DNA of 64,000 nucleotides from Neisseriaceae bacterium PsAf (GTDB lineage: Bacteria; Pseudomonadota; Gammaproteobacteria; Burkholderiales; Neisseriaceae), in assembly GCA_017114885.1 (NCBI GenBank), contig WNLJ01000015.1, forward strand, positions 1 to 64,000. The letters run 5' to 3'. Under the pieces are notes generated by a model. The model made no database searches. It was not told the DNA's origin and worked only from the letters and a program-made list of their open reading frames with translations. The translations under genes and the position numbers were made by a program. Of the stretch, positions 51,491 through 61,831 are shown one piece after another (position 1 is the first letter of the stretch; every line of letters starts with the position of its first letter).

Positions 51491-52528
51491 TTAATATCCA
51501 CCTTGCTTAAGCAGCGAGGTGGATATTGTTTTATCTATTTCTAATAGCGTTTGTTGTATCCATTGTACTTTATTTCTTTCATGACAACTTAAAGCTACTG
51601 CCGTAAGCACATAACAAAATTCAAAAGTGAAACATTTCCCGCTAATAATTCCAGTATTTAAAATCTCACTGCCCAATGCATAAGTATCATCTACTCTTGA
51701 GATTAATACCTGGCTCACATTAATAACAGGCTTATCTTTTTCCAAAAATGAAAGTATTAATTTTTTAATATTCTCATTAAGACCAAAATTTCCATTACCA
51801 AATGATTGTAGTATTAAAGCATCCCAGTTTTGGCACTTGCCAATAATAGAGACATCTTCTACAAGAGTAGGTGTTAGAAACATATTTAATATCTTGATTT
51901 CATCACAAAATTGAAATACATTACAATCCAATTTTGGGAAGTGAATTGAAAAATTCTCAACTTTATTATTAAATTGCCAAGTATTTTTTTTGCTATAATT
52001 AGCAATCAACTGAGTATTAGGACTAATAAAAGCGTTTTTATCCAACGTACTTATTTTCAAGCAATCAAATGCAGGTAACATTTTTTGATTGAAAACCACT
52101 ACCACTCCTTTATTTAACTGTTCTATTGCTCGTATTGATGAAATAATATTGTCTTTACCATCAGAATCTAATTCAAAAATAGGCAGCATAGAACCCGTAA
52201 TAACAATAGGGATTTTTTGTGTAGAATATAATATACTCAACATGGCAGCTGTGTAAGCCAAAGTATCCGTTCCATGCAAAACGATAATTCCTTGATAAGA
52301 TTCAAGTTCTTGATTAATTAACTGTATATATTCATTCCAATCACTTATTTTTAAGGCACTCGAATCAATCAACGATTGAGTGGTTATTAAATCAATTCTC
52401 TCATTCAATTGCTGCTTATTTAAAAAACATTGGATACTATCCGCATTGGGGAACAAGCCATTAACTCCTTTTTGCATACCAATTGTTCCACCTGTATATA
52501 TCATCTTAATTTTATTTATCTGTTGCAT
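51491..52528 (-). CDS. ansA: L-asparaginase, type I
   Basis: Hydrolyses asparagine to aspartate and ammonia. The 345 residues have the two catalytic threonine motifs, YTGGTIGMQ (about 11-19) and LHGTDTLAYTAAML (about 84-97). There is no signal peptide, so it is the cytoplasmic type. It is divergent from the LytTR regulator gene, whose promoter lies over the ansA start region. Confidence 0.9.
   Translation of the reverse strand: MQQINKIKMIYTGGTIGMQKGVNGLFPNADSIQCFLNKQQLNERIDLITTQSLIDSSALKISDWNEYIQLINQELESYQGIIVLHGTDTLAYTAAMLSILYSTQKIPIVITGSMLPIFELDSDGKDNIISSIRAIEQLNKGVVVVFNQKMLPAFDCLKISTLDKNAFISPNTQLIANYSKKNTWQFNNKVENFSIHFPKLDCNVFQFCDEIKILNMFLTPTLVEDVSIIGKCQNWDALILQSFGNGNFGLNENIKKLILSFLEKDKPVINVSQVLISRVDDTYALGSEILNTGIISGKCFTFEFCYVLTAVALSCHERNKVQWIQQTLLEIDKTISTSLLKQGGY
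51493..51532 (+). terminator. Terminator of uspA, within the ansA 3' end
   Basis: An 11-bp perfect stem AATATCCACCT / AGGTGGATATT with a 13-base inner loop (itself able to pair GCTT/AAGC) is followed by GTTTTAT. It begins about 16 bases after the uspA stop and overlaps the last codons of ansA, saving space. Confidence 0.75.
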
Positions 52529-52549
52529 GTGTATATTTATGTCTATAAT
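52521..52549 (+). promoter_or_regulatory. Promoter of the LytTR regulator gene
   Basis: A consensus -10 TATAAT (52544-52549) has TGTTGC 17 bp upstream, or TTGCAT 15 bp upstream. It partly overlaps the divergent ansA start. Confidence 0.5.
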
Positions 52550-52578
52550 GATAGAGTATTTATAATAAACTAAAAAAT

Positions 52579-54443
<1,865 letters not shown>

Positions 54444-54495
54444 AAGTGTTGTCTGCACAAGGTAATATTAATCATTTAATTCTTTAAAAACTATT

Positions 54496-55911
54496 ATGTT
54501 AAAAATATATAACACCATTACCAAACAAAAAGAAGAGTTTCAGCCAATTAATCCAGAAGCAGTTTCAATGTATGTGTGTGGGATGACTGTATATGATTAT
54601 TGTCACTTAGGTCATGCAAGATTAATGGTGGTTTTTGACATTATCTCTCGTTGGATTAAAGAATTAGGTTACCCTCTAACATATGTCAGGAATATTACTG
54701 ATATAGACGATAAAATTATTGCCGTCGCACAAAAAAATAAGATCCCTTACCAAGAAGTCACTGCTAAATTCATCCAAGCCATGCATGAAGATTCTGATGC
54801 TCTGGGTATTCTCCGACCTGATATTGAACCGAGAGCAACCGAATATATTCCTAAAATCATTCAAATGATTGAAACTTTGATTAATAATCATAAAGCCTAT
54901 GTGGCCGACAATGGAGATGTGTATTATTCAGTTAGAGAGTTCCCTGCTTATGGTCAATTATCAGGAAAAAATCCTGATGATTTAAGAGCAGGTGAAAGAG
55001 TAGATATTAATGAAGCAAAACAAGATCCTTTAGATTTTGCTTTGTGGAAAGCAGCCAAACCAGACGAGCCATACTGGCCTAGCCCATGGGGAGATGGTAG
55101 ACCTGGCTGGCATATTGAGTGTTCCACCATGAGTGCTAGCTTATTTGGTGAAATTTTTGATATTCATGGTGGTGGTGCTGATTTACAATTTCCCCATCAT
55201 GAGAACGAATTAGCACAAAATTGCGGTGTTAATCATCACTTTGCCATAGAACAAACACAACCAAAGTTAATTCAAAGCCATGTTAAATACTGGATTCATA
55301 ATGGATTTATCCGAGTGGATAATGAAAAAATGTCTAAATCATTGGGTAATTTTTTTACTATTAGAGAAATATTAGAACAATATCCTGCAGAAGTTGTGCG
55401 TTTTTTCTTGTTGCGAACTCATTATAGAAGTCCGCTAAACTACTCAGATGCTCATTTAACCGATGCTAAAAATGCGCTAACGCGTCTTTATACAACATTA
55501 AAAAATACATCGCCTTCTCAAGATTTGCAAGATATTTCCTATGAAGATAATAACTACACTGAACGATTTTTTACAGCTATGAATGAAGATTTCAATACTA
55601 CTGAAGCAGTGGCTGTCTTATTTGAACTCTCTAGTGAGATTAACAAAACACAAGACAGAGAATTAGCTAGTTACCTAAAATTTCTAGGAAACAAATTAGG
55701 AATTTTAACGCAAGAACCAATACACTTTTTGCAAGGTGATGAAGATTCATCAAGCTTAAGTAGTGAAGAGATCGAGCATCTAATTGCACAAAGAAAAACA
55801 GCTAGGGAAACAAAAAACTGGGCAGAATCGGATAGAATCAGAGATTTGTTATTGGAAAATGATATCATTTTAGAAGACTCAGCACAGGGAACAACTTGGC
55901 GAAAAAAATAA
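54496..55911 (+). CDS. cysS: Cysteinyl-tRNA synthetase
   Basis: A class I synthetase charging tRNA-Cys, 471 residues. The zinc site uses C28 in [11 protein letters not shown] in [10 protein letters not shown] and H in FPHHENE. The HIGH-like motif is CHLGHARL and the KMSKS motif is [11 protein letters not shown]. Its end is only four bases from the end of the convergent dnaE, with no terminator seen between. Confidence 0.98.
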   Translation: MLKIYNTITKQKEEFQPINPEAVSMYVCGMTVYDYCHLGHARLMVVFDIISRWIKELGYPLTYVRNITDIDDKIIAVAQKNKIPYQEVTAKFIQAMHEDSDALGILRPDIEPRATEYIPKIIQMIETLINNHKAYVADNGDVYYSVREFPAYGQLSGKNPDDLRAGERVDINEAKQDPLDFALWKAAKPDEPYWPSPWGDGRPGWHIECSTMSASLFGEIFDIHGGGADLQFPHHENELAQNCGVNHHFAIEQTQPKLIQSHVKYWIHNGFIRVDNEKMSKSLGNFFTIREILEQYPAEVVRFFLLRTHYRSPLNYSDAHLTDAKNALTRLYTTLKNTSPSQDLQDISYEDNNYTERFFTAMNEDFNTTEAVAVLFELSSEINKTQDRELASYLKFLGNKLGILTQEPIHFLQGDEDSSSLSSEEIEHLIAQRKTARETKNWAESDRIRDLLLENDIILEDSAQGTTWRKK

Positions 55912-55915
55912 TGAC

Positions 55916-58900
55916 TTATTGATACCACTGAATTTGAACATTAGAAGCCCCAAGCATATTTTCTAATTGGTCCATTAATGTTTGTTCTGGTTTTACTCTC
56001 CACTCATCTGATAATATCAATGAGCTTTCAAGCCTTTCATCTTCATAAACAATAGATAATTTTAAAGCCGAGGAATGTCCTTTGTACGTTTCGAGTAATT
56101 TAAATAACTCTGTTACTGGAGAATATTTGTTTAAACATAGTTTTAAAGCACTGGCATAGGATGCTTTCATATCATCAATTGTCATTACTTGCTTAACGGT
56201 TATCTTTAATTCTTTAGACTTACTGTATTCATCTATTTTAATACGACACGAGCAAAAGATAGGCATATCAGCATGAATAGGAAATCCAGAAGAGGTCATA
56301 ATTTCCTCATTTAATACAAGCTCCTGACGAGCTGTCATATCGTCTAACTCTAAAATCCATATCTTGCGACCAGATTTTGTAATTAAACTCCTGATCTTAT
56401 TAATAAATCCCGCTATCCAAATATTACTATCAGTCGGTTTTAATTGGCTCAAGTGCACTCTTGGCAAATGTTTTAAATCAGATTGATAAGGTTCAAAAGG
56501 ATGTGCTGAAATATAAAATCCAACCGCTTCTTTTTCTTCAGCTAATTGTTGACTCAACTTCCAAGGCTCTGTTTCTTGCATATTAACGGCTGTTTTTATT
56601 TCCTCATCCAAATCAAATAATCCGCCTTGAAATTGATTTGCTTCTTTTTGATCTGCATAGCTTAATGCCAAACCAATATTTTCAAATAACAGTGCTCTAT
56701 TACTTTCAAGTGAATCAAAAGCCCCTGCTTTAATCAAAGATTCTAAAGTCCTTTTATTTACCACGTTTTTATCTAAACGACTACAAAAATCAAACAAATC
56801 CTGATAGGGACCATGCCTTTCACGTTCCAAAACTAAGGCCTCAACTGCCCCCTCTCCTACTCCTTTAATCGCTCCTAAACCATAGCGTATTGAGTCTTCT
56901 CCTTGTGGAATAAAATAATAAAATGATTCATTAATATCAGGCGGAAGAAACTGAATAGCATTTTTTTTGGCATCTTCATAAAATATTTCTAATTGATCTG
57001 TATTGTGTAGCTCACTTGACATAGTAGCGCTCATAAACTCAACAGCATAATGTGCTTTTAACCAAGCTGTTTGATAAGCAATTAAGGCATAAGCTGCTGC
57101 ATGAGATTTGTTAAACCCATAGCCCGAAAAACGTTCCATATAATCGAATATTTCATTAGACTTAGTAGCATCTATTCCCTTTTCTTTAGCTCCTGCCACA
57201 AAAATTTCTCTTTGTTTTAGCATCTCTTCTACTTTTTTCTTGCCCATGGCCCGACGCAATAAATCAGCACCTCCTAGAGAATAACCAGCACAAATTTGTG
57301 CTGCTTGCATGACTTGTTCTTGATAGACCATAATACCGTAAGTCGGCTCTAAGATTTCCTTGAGGAAAGGGTGTAAATATTCAAATTTTGCACCATGAAT
57401 TCTTTGAATAAAATCTGGTATCAAATCCATTGGCCCTGGTCGGTATAGTGCAACAAAGGCAATAATTTCTTCAAATTTAGATGGTTTGGCTTCAAACAAC
57501 ATCCGCTTCATACCAGTTGATTCAAACTGAAATACGGCTGTTGTGTTCGCATTTTGGAAAATTTTAAAGGCATCTCCATCGTCTAATGGAATTTTTGAAA
57601 TATCCACTTGCTCGTTTCTATTTTTTTGTATTAAATCTTGAGCCATTTGTAAAATAGTTAAATTTCGCAATCCTAAAAAGTCAAATTTAACCAATCCTAC
57701 TGCTTCCACATCTTCTTTATCATACATAGAAACAGTTGCACTATCATTTCCCGAAGCTTTATACACAGGACAAAAGTCCGTCAATTTGTTAGGTGCAATG
57801 AGGACTCCTCCTGCATGCATTCCTGTATTCCGAACTAAATCCTCTAGTTTTTGGGCCAGTTCCATTAATTCTTCGGCTTCTTCTAATTGGATTAATCTTT
57901 GAATATCAGGTTCTAGTTCCATGGCTATTTTTAGACCAACAGGTCTATTTACCTCTAACGGAATAAGCTTTGATAACTTATCACAGATACCAAAAGGAAC
58001 ACCTAATACCCTGCCCACATCTCTTATGACTGCTTTTGAGGACATCGTTCCAAAAGTAACAATTTGGCTGACCGCCATTTCACCATATTTACGTCTAACG
58101 TAATCAATAACTCGATTTCTATTCTCTTGACAAAAATCTATATCGAAGTCAGGCATAGAAACCCGTTCAGGATTTAAAAATCGTTCAAAGAGTAAATTAT
58201 ATTTAATAGGATCTAAATCTGTAATTTTTAAGCTATAGGCTACCAGAGAACCAGCACCCGAACCCCTACCAGGACCGACGGGACAGCCATTATTTTTAGC
58301 CCAATTGATAAAGTCTGCCACAATTAAAAAATACCCAGGAAAACCCATCTGAATAATGATATCTAACTCAAAATCTAGTCTTTTTTGATAAATTGGTGAC
58401 TGTTTTATTCTCTCAAATTCATCTGGAAATAAAAATGTTAATCGTTCTTGTAAACCTTGATTTGAAACTTTAATTAAATAATCTTCAAGACTTTCATTAT
58501 TCGGTGTTGGGAAAATAGGTAAAAAACTTTTATTCAGTGTCAAACTAACCGTACAACGTTTGGCAATTTCATAACTATTTTGTAACGCACTTGGTAAATC
58601 TTGAAACAATTGATTCATTTCAGCTTTACTTAAAAAATATTGGCTGGGATGAAAACGCCTAACTCTTCTTTCATCTGCTAAAATACTTCCCGAATTAATA
58701 CAAACTTTCGCCTCATGAGCTATAAAATCTTCTTGTTGCATAAATTGTATAGGATGAGTTGCAACAAGCGGTAAATCTAGTTCTTGTGCTAATGCTAATG
58801 AGCCTGAAAGATTAATTTTTGCTTCTTTTTTTAACTCATCCATCCTTGAACGAATAGAAATATCATTTGCCAAAGGCACATCAAAAAAACGTTGAATTTC

Positions 58901-59407
58901 TAAATAAAAATCATCTTTAAAACAGTTGGTTAATTTTTGAGCGTATTTTCTAGCTTCTTCTGTCTTATTTTGTAATAAATAATAACCAATAACACCCTGT
59001 TGCGCTCCAGATAAACAAATAAGATTTTTTCTATCAGACTGTTCAAGCCATTGCCAACGTATCATCGGTACATCGAGTATTTTTTCATTGTCTAAATAAG
59101 CTTTTGTCAAAAGTTCACACAACGCTAAGTAGCCTGCGTGATTCTTAGCCAACAGTAATATACGATGAGGACAAGATGGTTTGTTCTCATTTTCTAAAGC
59201 AAAATCCACACTAAAAATAGGCTTAATCCCATTTTTTCGACAGGTATTATAAAATTTTATTGCGGCAAACATATTCATGTTATCACTCAGATTTAGAGCA
59301 GGAAAATTTTGATTTTTAGCAAATTCTACTGCCTCACTAATACGAATGATGCTACTATCAATCGAATACTCTGAATATAATCTTAAAGGAACAAATGGCG
59401 TTGTCAT
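55916..59407 (-). CDS. dnaE: DNA polymerase III subunit alpha
   Basis: The replicative polymerase subunit, 1163 residues. The N-terminal PHP domain (about 1-270) is degenerate, as in other proteobacteria. The C-family polymerase core shows GPGRGSGAGSLVAYSL and the catalytic aspartates in MPDFDIDFCQENRN, with the third in VGLVKFDFLGLRNL. Finger and HhH regions and a C-terminal OB fold follow. It begins 12 bases after lpxA. lpxB and rnhB, which separate the two in E. coli, are missing here. Confidence 0.98.
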   Translation of the reverse strand: MTTPFVPLRLYSEYSIDSSIIRISEAVEFAKNQNFPALNLSDNMNMFAAIKFYNTCRKNGIKPIFSVDFALENENKPSCPHRILLLAKNHAGYLALCELLTKAYLDNEKILDVPMIRWQWLEQSDRKNLICLSGAQQGVIGYYLLQNKTEEARKYAQKLTNCFKDDFYLEIQRFFDVPLANDISIRSRMDELKKEAKINLSGSLALAQELDLPLVATHPIQFMQQEDFIAHEAKVCINSGSILADERRVRRFHPSQYFLSKAEMNQLFQDLPSALQNSYEIAKRCTVSLTLNKSFLPIFPTPNNESLEDYLIKVSNQGLQERLTFLFPDEFERIKQSPIYQKRLDFELDIIIQMGFPGYFLIVADFINWAKNNGCPVGPGRGSGAGSLVAYSLKITDLDPIKYNLLFERFLNPERVSMPDFDIDFCQENRNRVIDYVRRKYGEMAVSQIVTFGTMSSKAVIRDVGRVLGVPFGICDKLSKLIPLEVNRPVGLKIAMELEPDIQRLIQLEEAEELMELAQKLEDLVRNTGMHAGGVLIAPNKLTDFCPVYKASGNDSATVSMYDKEDVEAVGLVKFDFLGLRNLTILQMAQDLIQKNRNEQVDISKIPLDDGDAFKIFQNANTTAVFQFESTGMKRMLFEAKPSKFEEIIAFVALYRPGPMDLIPDFIQRIHGAKFEYLHPFLKEILEPTYGIMVYQEQVMQAAQICAGYSLGGADLLRRAMGKKKVEEMLKQREIFVAGAKEKGIDATKSNEIFDYMERFSGYGFNKSHAAAYALIAYQTAWLKAHYAVEFMSATMSSELHNTDQLEIFYEDAKKNAIQFLPPDINESFYYFIPQGEDSIRYGLGAIKGVGEGAVEALVLERERHGPYQDLFDFCSRLDKNVVNKRTLESLIKAGAFDSLESNRALLFENIGLALSYADQKEANQFQGGLFDLDEEIKTAVNMQETEPWKLSQQLAEEKEAVGFYISAHPFEPYQSDLKHLPRVHLSQLKPTDSNIWIAGFINKIRSLITKSGRKIWILELDDMTARQELVLNEEIMTSSGFPIHADMPIFCSCRIKIDEYSKSKELKITVKQVMTIDDMKASYASALKLCLNKYSPVTELFKLLETYKGHSSALKLSIVYEDERLESSLILSDEWRVKPEQTLMDQLENMLGASNVQIQWYQ

Positions 59408-59419
59408 TTTAATTGAATG

Positions 59420-60196
59420 TTACCTTACAATACTTCTTTTAGAATCTTCAAAAAAACTCTGATAAACCGATAATTCAGGATAGATCTCTATCATGGGCTT
59501 AATTTTTCCTTTGGACTCTTCTAAAGTCAAATCCTGTCTATAAATGATATTATAAACTTCTTTAATATGAGCCACTTCTACCTCTGAAAAACCATTACGT
59601 CTCAAACCTTCTGTATTTAAACCTACCGGTTTTAATTTATAACCTGCTGCCATAATATAAGGAGGAACATCTTTATCTACACGAGAAGCAAATGCTGTCA
59701 TCGCGTATTCACCAATCTGACAAAATTGAAAAATTAAAGTAAAACCACCTGTGACTACATAATCTTTAATGGTCACATGACCAGCCAAGCTAGTGCTGTT
59801 GGCAAGTATGGTATGATTGCCTACCACACAATCATGTGCAATATGCACATAAGCCATAATCCAATTATCATTCCCTACTCTGGTTTCACCTATTCCTGTT
59901 ACTGTCCCAATATTAATCGTACAATACTCTCTTATCGTATTATTATCCCCAATAATTAATTGAGTGTCTTCCCCTTTATATTTTTTATCTTGTGGGATTG
60001 CACCAATAGAAGCAAATTGAAAAATACGATTATTTTTACCAATAGTAGTTGATCCCTCGATAACCACATGTGGTTTAATCACGGTACCCTCATCAATTTT
60101 AACATTGGGTCCAATAACCGAATAAGCACCAACTTCTACACTAGGTGCTAATTCCGCTTTTCTATCTATAACAGCTGTTTTATGAATATTACTCAT
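59420..60196 (-). CDS. lpxA: UDP-N-acetylglucosamine acyltransferase
   Basis: LpxA puts the first 3-hydroxyacyl chain on UDP-GlcNAc in lipid A synthesis. The 258 residues form a left-handed beta helix of hexapeptide repeats, with the catalytic His in [13 protein letters not shown] (about residue 124) and a C-terminal helical domain. It is third in lpxD-fabZ-lpxA-dnaE. Confidence 0.96.
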   Translation of the reverse strand: MSNIHKTAVIDRKAELAPSVEVGAYSVIGPNVKIDEGTVIKPHVVIEGSTTIGKNNRIFQFASIGAIPQDKKYKGEDTQLIIGDNNTIREYCTINIGTVTGIGETRVGNDNWIMAYVHIAHDCVVGNHTILANSTSLAGHVTIKDYVVTGGFTLIFQFCQIGEYAMTAFASRVDKDVPPYIMAAGYKLKPVGLNTEGLRRNGFSEVEVAHIKEVYNIIYRQDLTLEESKGKIKPMIEIYPELSVYQSFFEDSKRSIVR

Positions 60197-60210
60197 TAAT
60201 TACTTTCTAT

Positions 60211-60663
60211 TTATCCAATACTTTTCCTTGCACATGTTATTTCCGCTTCTGTTGCCACTTCGCCATCTACTAGCGCTCTTACTGCAAATTTACCTATCCC
60301 CCTTTTTTGATTTAATATAGAAGCTTCTAGTATAAGCGTACCGCCAGGATGAACTGGTTTTTTAAAACGAGCGTTAGAAATCGAAGCAAAAAAATACAGC
60401 TCATCTTCTTTAGTTTCAAAACTTAAAGTAGCTAAAATAGCCGCTGCTTGTGCCAATGATTCAATAATTAAAACACCAGGCATTACTGGATAACCTGGGA
60501 AGTGCCCTTTAAAATAAGGTTCGTTCATAGAAACATTCTTTAATGCCTTAATTCTTTTCAAAGGTTCTAATTCAAGAACCTTATCCACCAATAAAAATGG
60601 GTTTCTATGCGGTATAATTTTTTCTATATCCTTAGCTTCTATGGGTAAAACAACTGATTTCAT
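60211..60663 (-). CDS. fabZ: 3-hydroxyacyl-ACP dehydratase FabZ
   Basis: FabZ dehydrates 3-hydroxyacyl-ACP in fatty acid elongation and competes with LpxA and LpxD for substrate. The 150-residue hotdog protein has the catalytic His in [20 protein letters not shown] and the Glu after it. It lies between lpxD and lpxA as in most Gram-negative bacteria. Confidence 0.97.
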   Translation of the reverse strand: MKSVVLPIEAKDIEKIIPHRNPFLLVDKVLELEPLKRIKALKNVSMNEPYFKGHFPGYPVMPGVLIIESLAQAAAILATLSFETKEDELYFFASISNARFKKPVHPGGTLILEASILNQKRGIGKFAVRALVDGEVATEAEITCARKSIG

Positions 60664-60680
60664 AAATGTGTCCTTTTAAT

Positions 60681-61718
60681 TTATTCTGAATCTTTTATTA
60701 GTTTTTTTTCTATTATTTTTAATTTTTGATTCATCTCTTTTAAATGTCTTAGATAAACTGCATTATACTTCCAATCTCGATATTCTTGAAATGGATAAGA
60801 ACCAGCATATTGTTTGCCTGGCGTCCCAATTGAATGACTGACAATAGTAGCTCCTGCAATAAACGTATTATCAGCCACACTTAAATGCCCTGTGAATTTA
60901 GCTGCACCTGCTATACGACAATTTTTACCTATCTTAGTACTACCTGCCATACCAACCATTGATGCAATAGCAGTATATTCACCTATTTCACAGTTATGGG
61001 CAATCTGGACTAAATTATCTATTTTTACTCCTTGGTGAATAATGGTATTTTCAATCGCTCCTCTATCAATAGATACATTAGAGCCAATTTCTACATTATC
61101 ACTAATGACCACCCTTCCCACTTGAGGAATTTTTTCCCAACCAGTACCATTCCAAGCATACCCAAATCCGTCAGAACCTATAACGGTACCTGAATGAATT
61201 TCTACATTATTGCCTATTATACTACCATAGTAGATGGTTACATTGGGGTGAATCAAACAATTCTCTCCAATTATGACCCCTTGCTCGATAACAGTACCTG
61301 ATAAAATTCGAGAGTAAGCCCCTATTTGAACATTCTTAGCAATAAATACATTAGCACCTATTTCTACTGTTTCAGCAATATCATCTGATTGGACCACAGC
61401 ACTCGGATGTTTTCTTAAATTTGAACTATCTACAGGATTAAAATATCGAGATACCCGCGCAAAATATAAATAAGGATTATCACAAATAATAAAACTTTTT
61501 TCAGGATAATCTTGATAATCAAAAGTCGCATCTACAATCAAAGCACAAGCTTCTGATTGCTTAACTTCGCTCTTCAAGCGATGATCTGTCAGAAATGATA
61601 GTTGTTTTTCATTTGCCAATTTTAATGAAGAGATTCCTTCTACTATGAGGTCTTCTCCCACCAATACCCCACCAAACTGAGCAACCAACTCAGACAATTG
61701 CACTGCCATCTTAGTCAT
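60681..61718 (-). CDS. lpxD: UDP-3-O-acylglucosamine N-acyltransferase
   Basis: LpxD adds the N-linked 3-hydroxyacyl chain in lipid A synthesis. The 345 residues have an N-terminal uridine-binding domain (about 1-100), a hexapeptide beta helix with the catalytic His in [14 protein letters not shown], and a C-terminal helix. A start nine bases downstream (MAVQLSEL) is also possible. It is the first gene of its unit, with its own promoter after the bamA terminator. Confidence 0.96.
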   Translation of the reverse strand: MTKMAVQLSELVAQFGGVLVGEDLIVEGISSLKLANEKQLSFLTDHRLKSEVKQSEACALIVDATFDYQDYPEKSFIICDNPYLYFARVSRYFNPVDSSNLRKHPSAVVQSDDIAETVEIGANVFIAKNVQIGAYSRILSGTVIEQGVIIGENCLIHPNVTIYYGSIIGNNVEIHSGTVIGSDGFGYAWNGTGWEKIPQVGRVVISDNVEIGSNVSIDRGAIENTIIHQGVKIDNLVQIAHNCEIGEYTAIASMVGMAGSTKIGKNCRIAGAAKFTGHLSVADNTFIAGATIVSHSIGTPGKQYAGSYPFQEYRDWKYNAVYLRHLKEMNQKLKIIEKKLIKDSE

Positions 61719-61749
61719 AAATTAACCCAAAAATCTAATTATACTTCCC

Positions 61750-61779
61750 ATTATAAGCCAATTAACTTAATGCTCCCAA
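61750..61779 (-). promoter_or_regulatory. Promoter of lpxD-fabZ-lpxA-dnaE
   Basis: On the minus strand a consensus -10 TATAAT (61750-61755) lies 18 bp after TTGGGA (61774-61779). It starts just after the bamA terminator, so the lipid A genes are separately transcribed. Confidence 0.6.
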
Positions 61780-61780
61780 T

Positions 61781-61807
61781 AAAAAAAGGAACTGTATTAA
61801 CAGTTCC
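61781..61807 (-). terminator. Rho-independent terminator after bamA
   Basis: In the minus direction GGAACTG / CAGTTCC (seven bp, extendable by AAA/TTT) with a six-base loop is followed by a run of seven Ts. It lies 25 bases after the bamA stop. Confidence 0.85.
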
Positions 61808-61831
61808 TTTCGCATAAGATAATTTTCTAAT

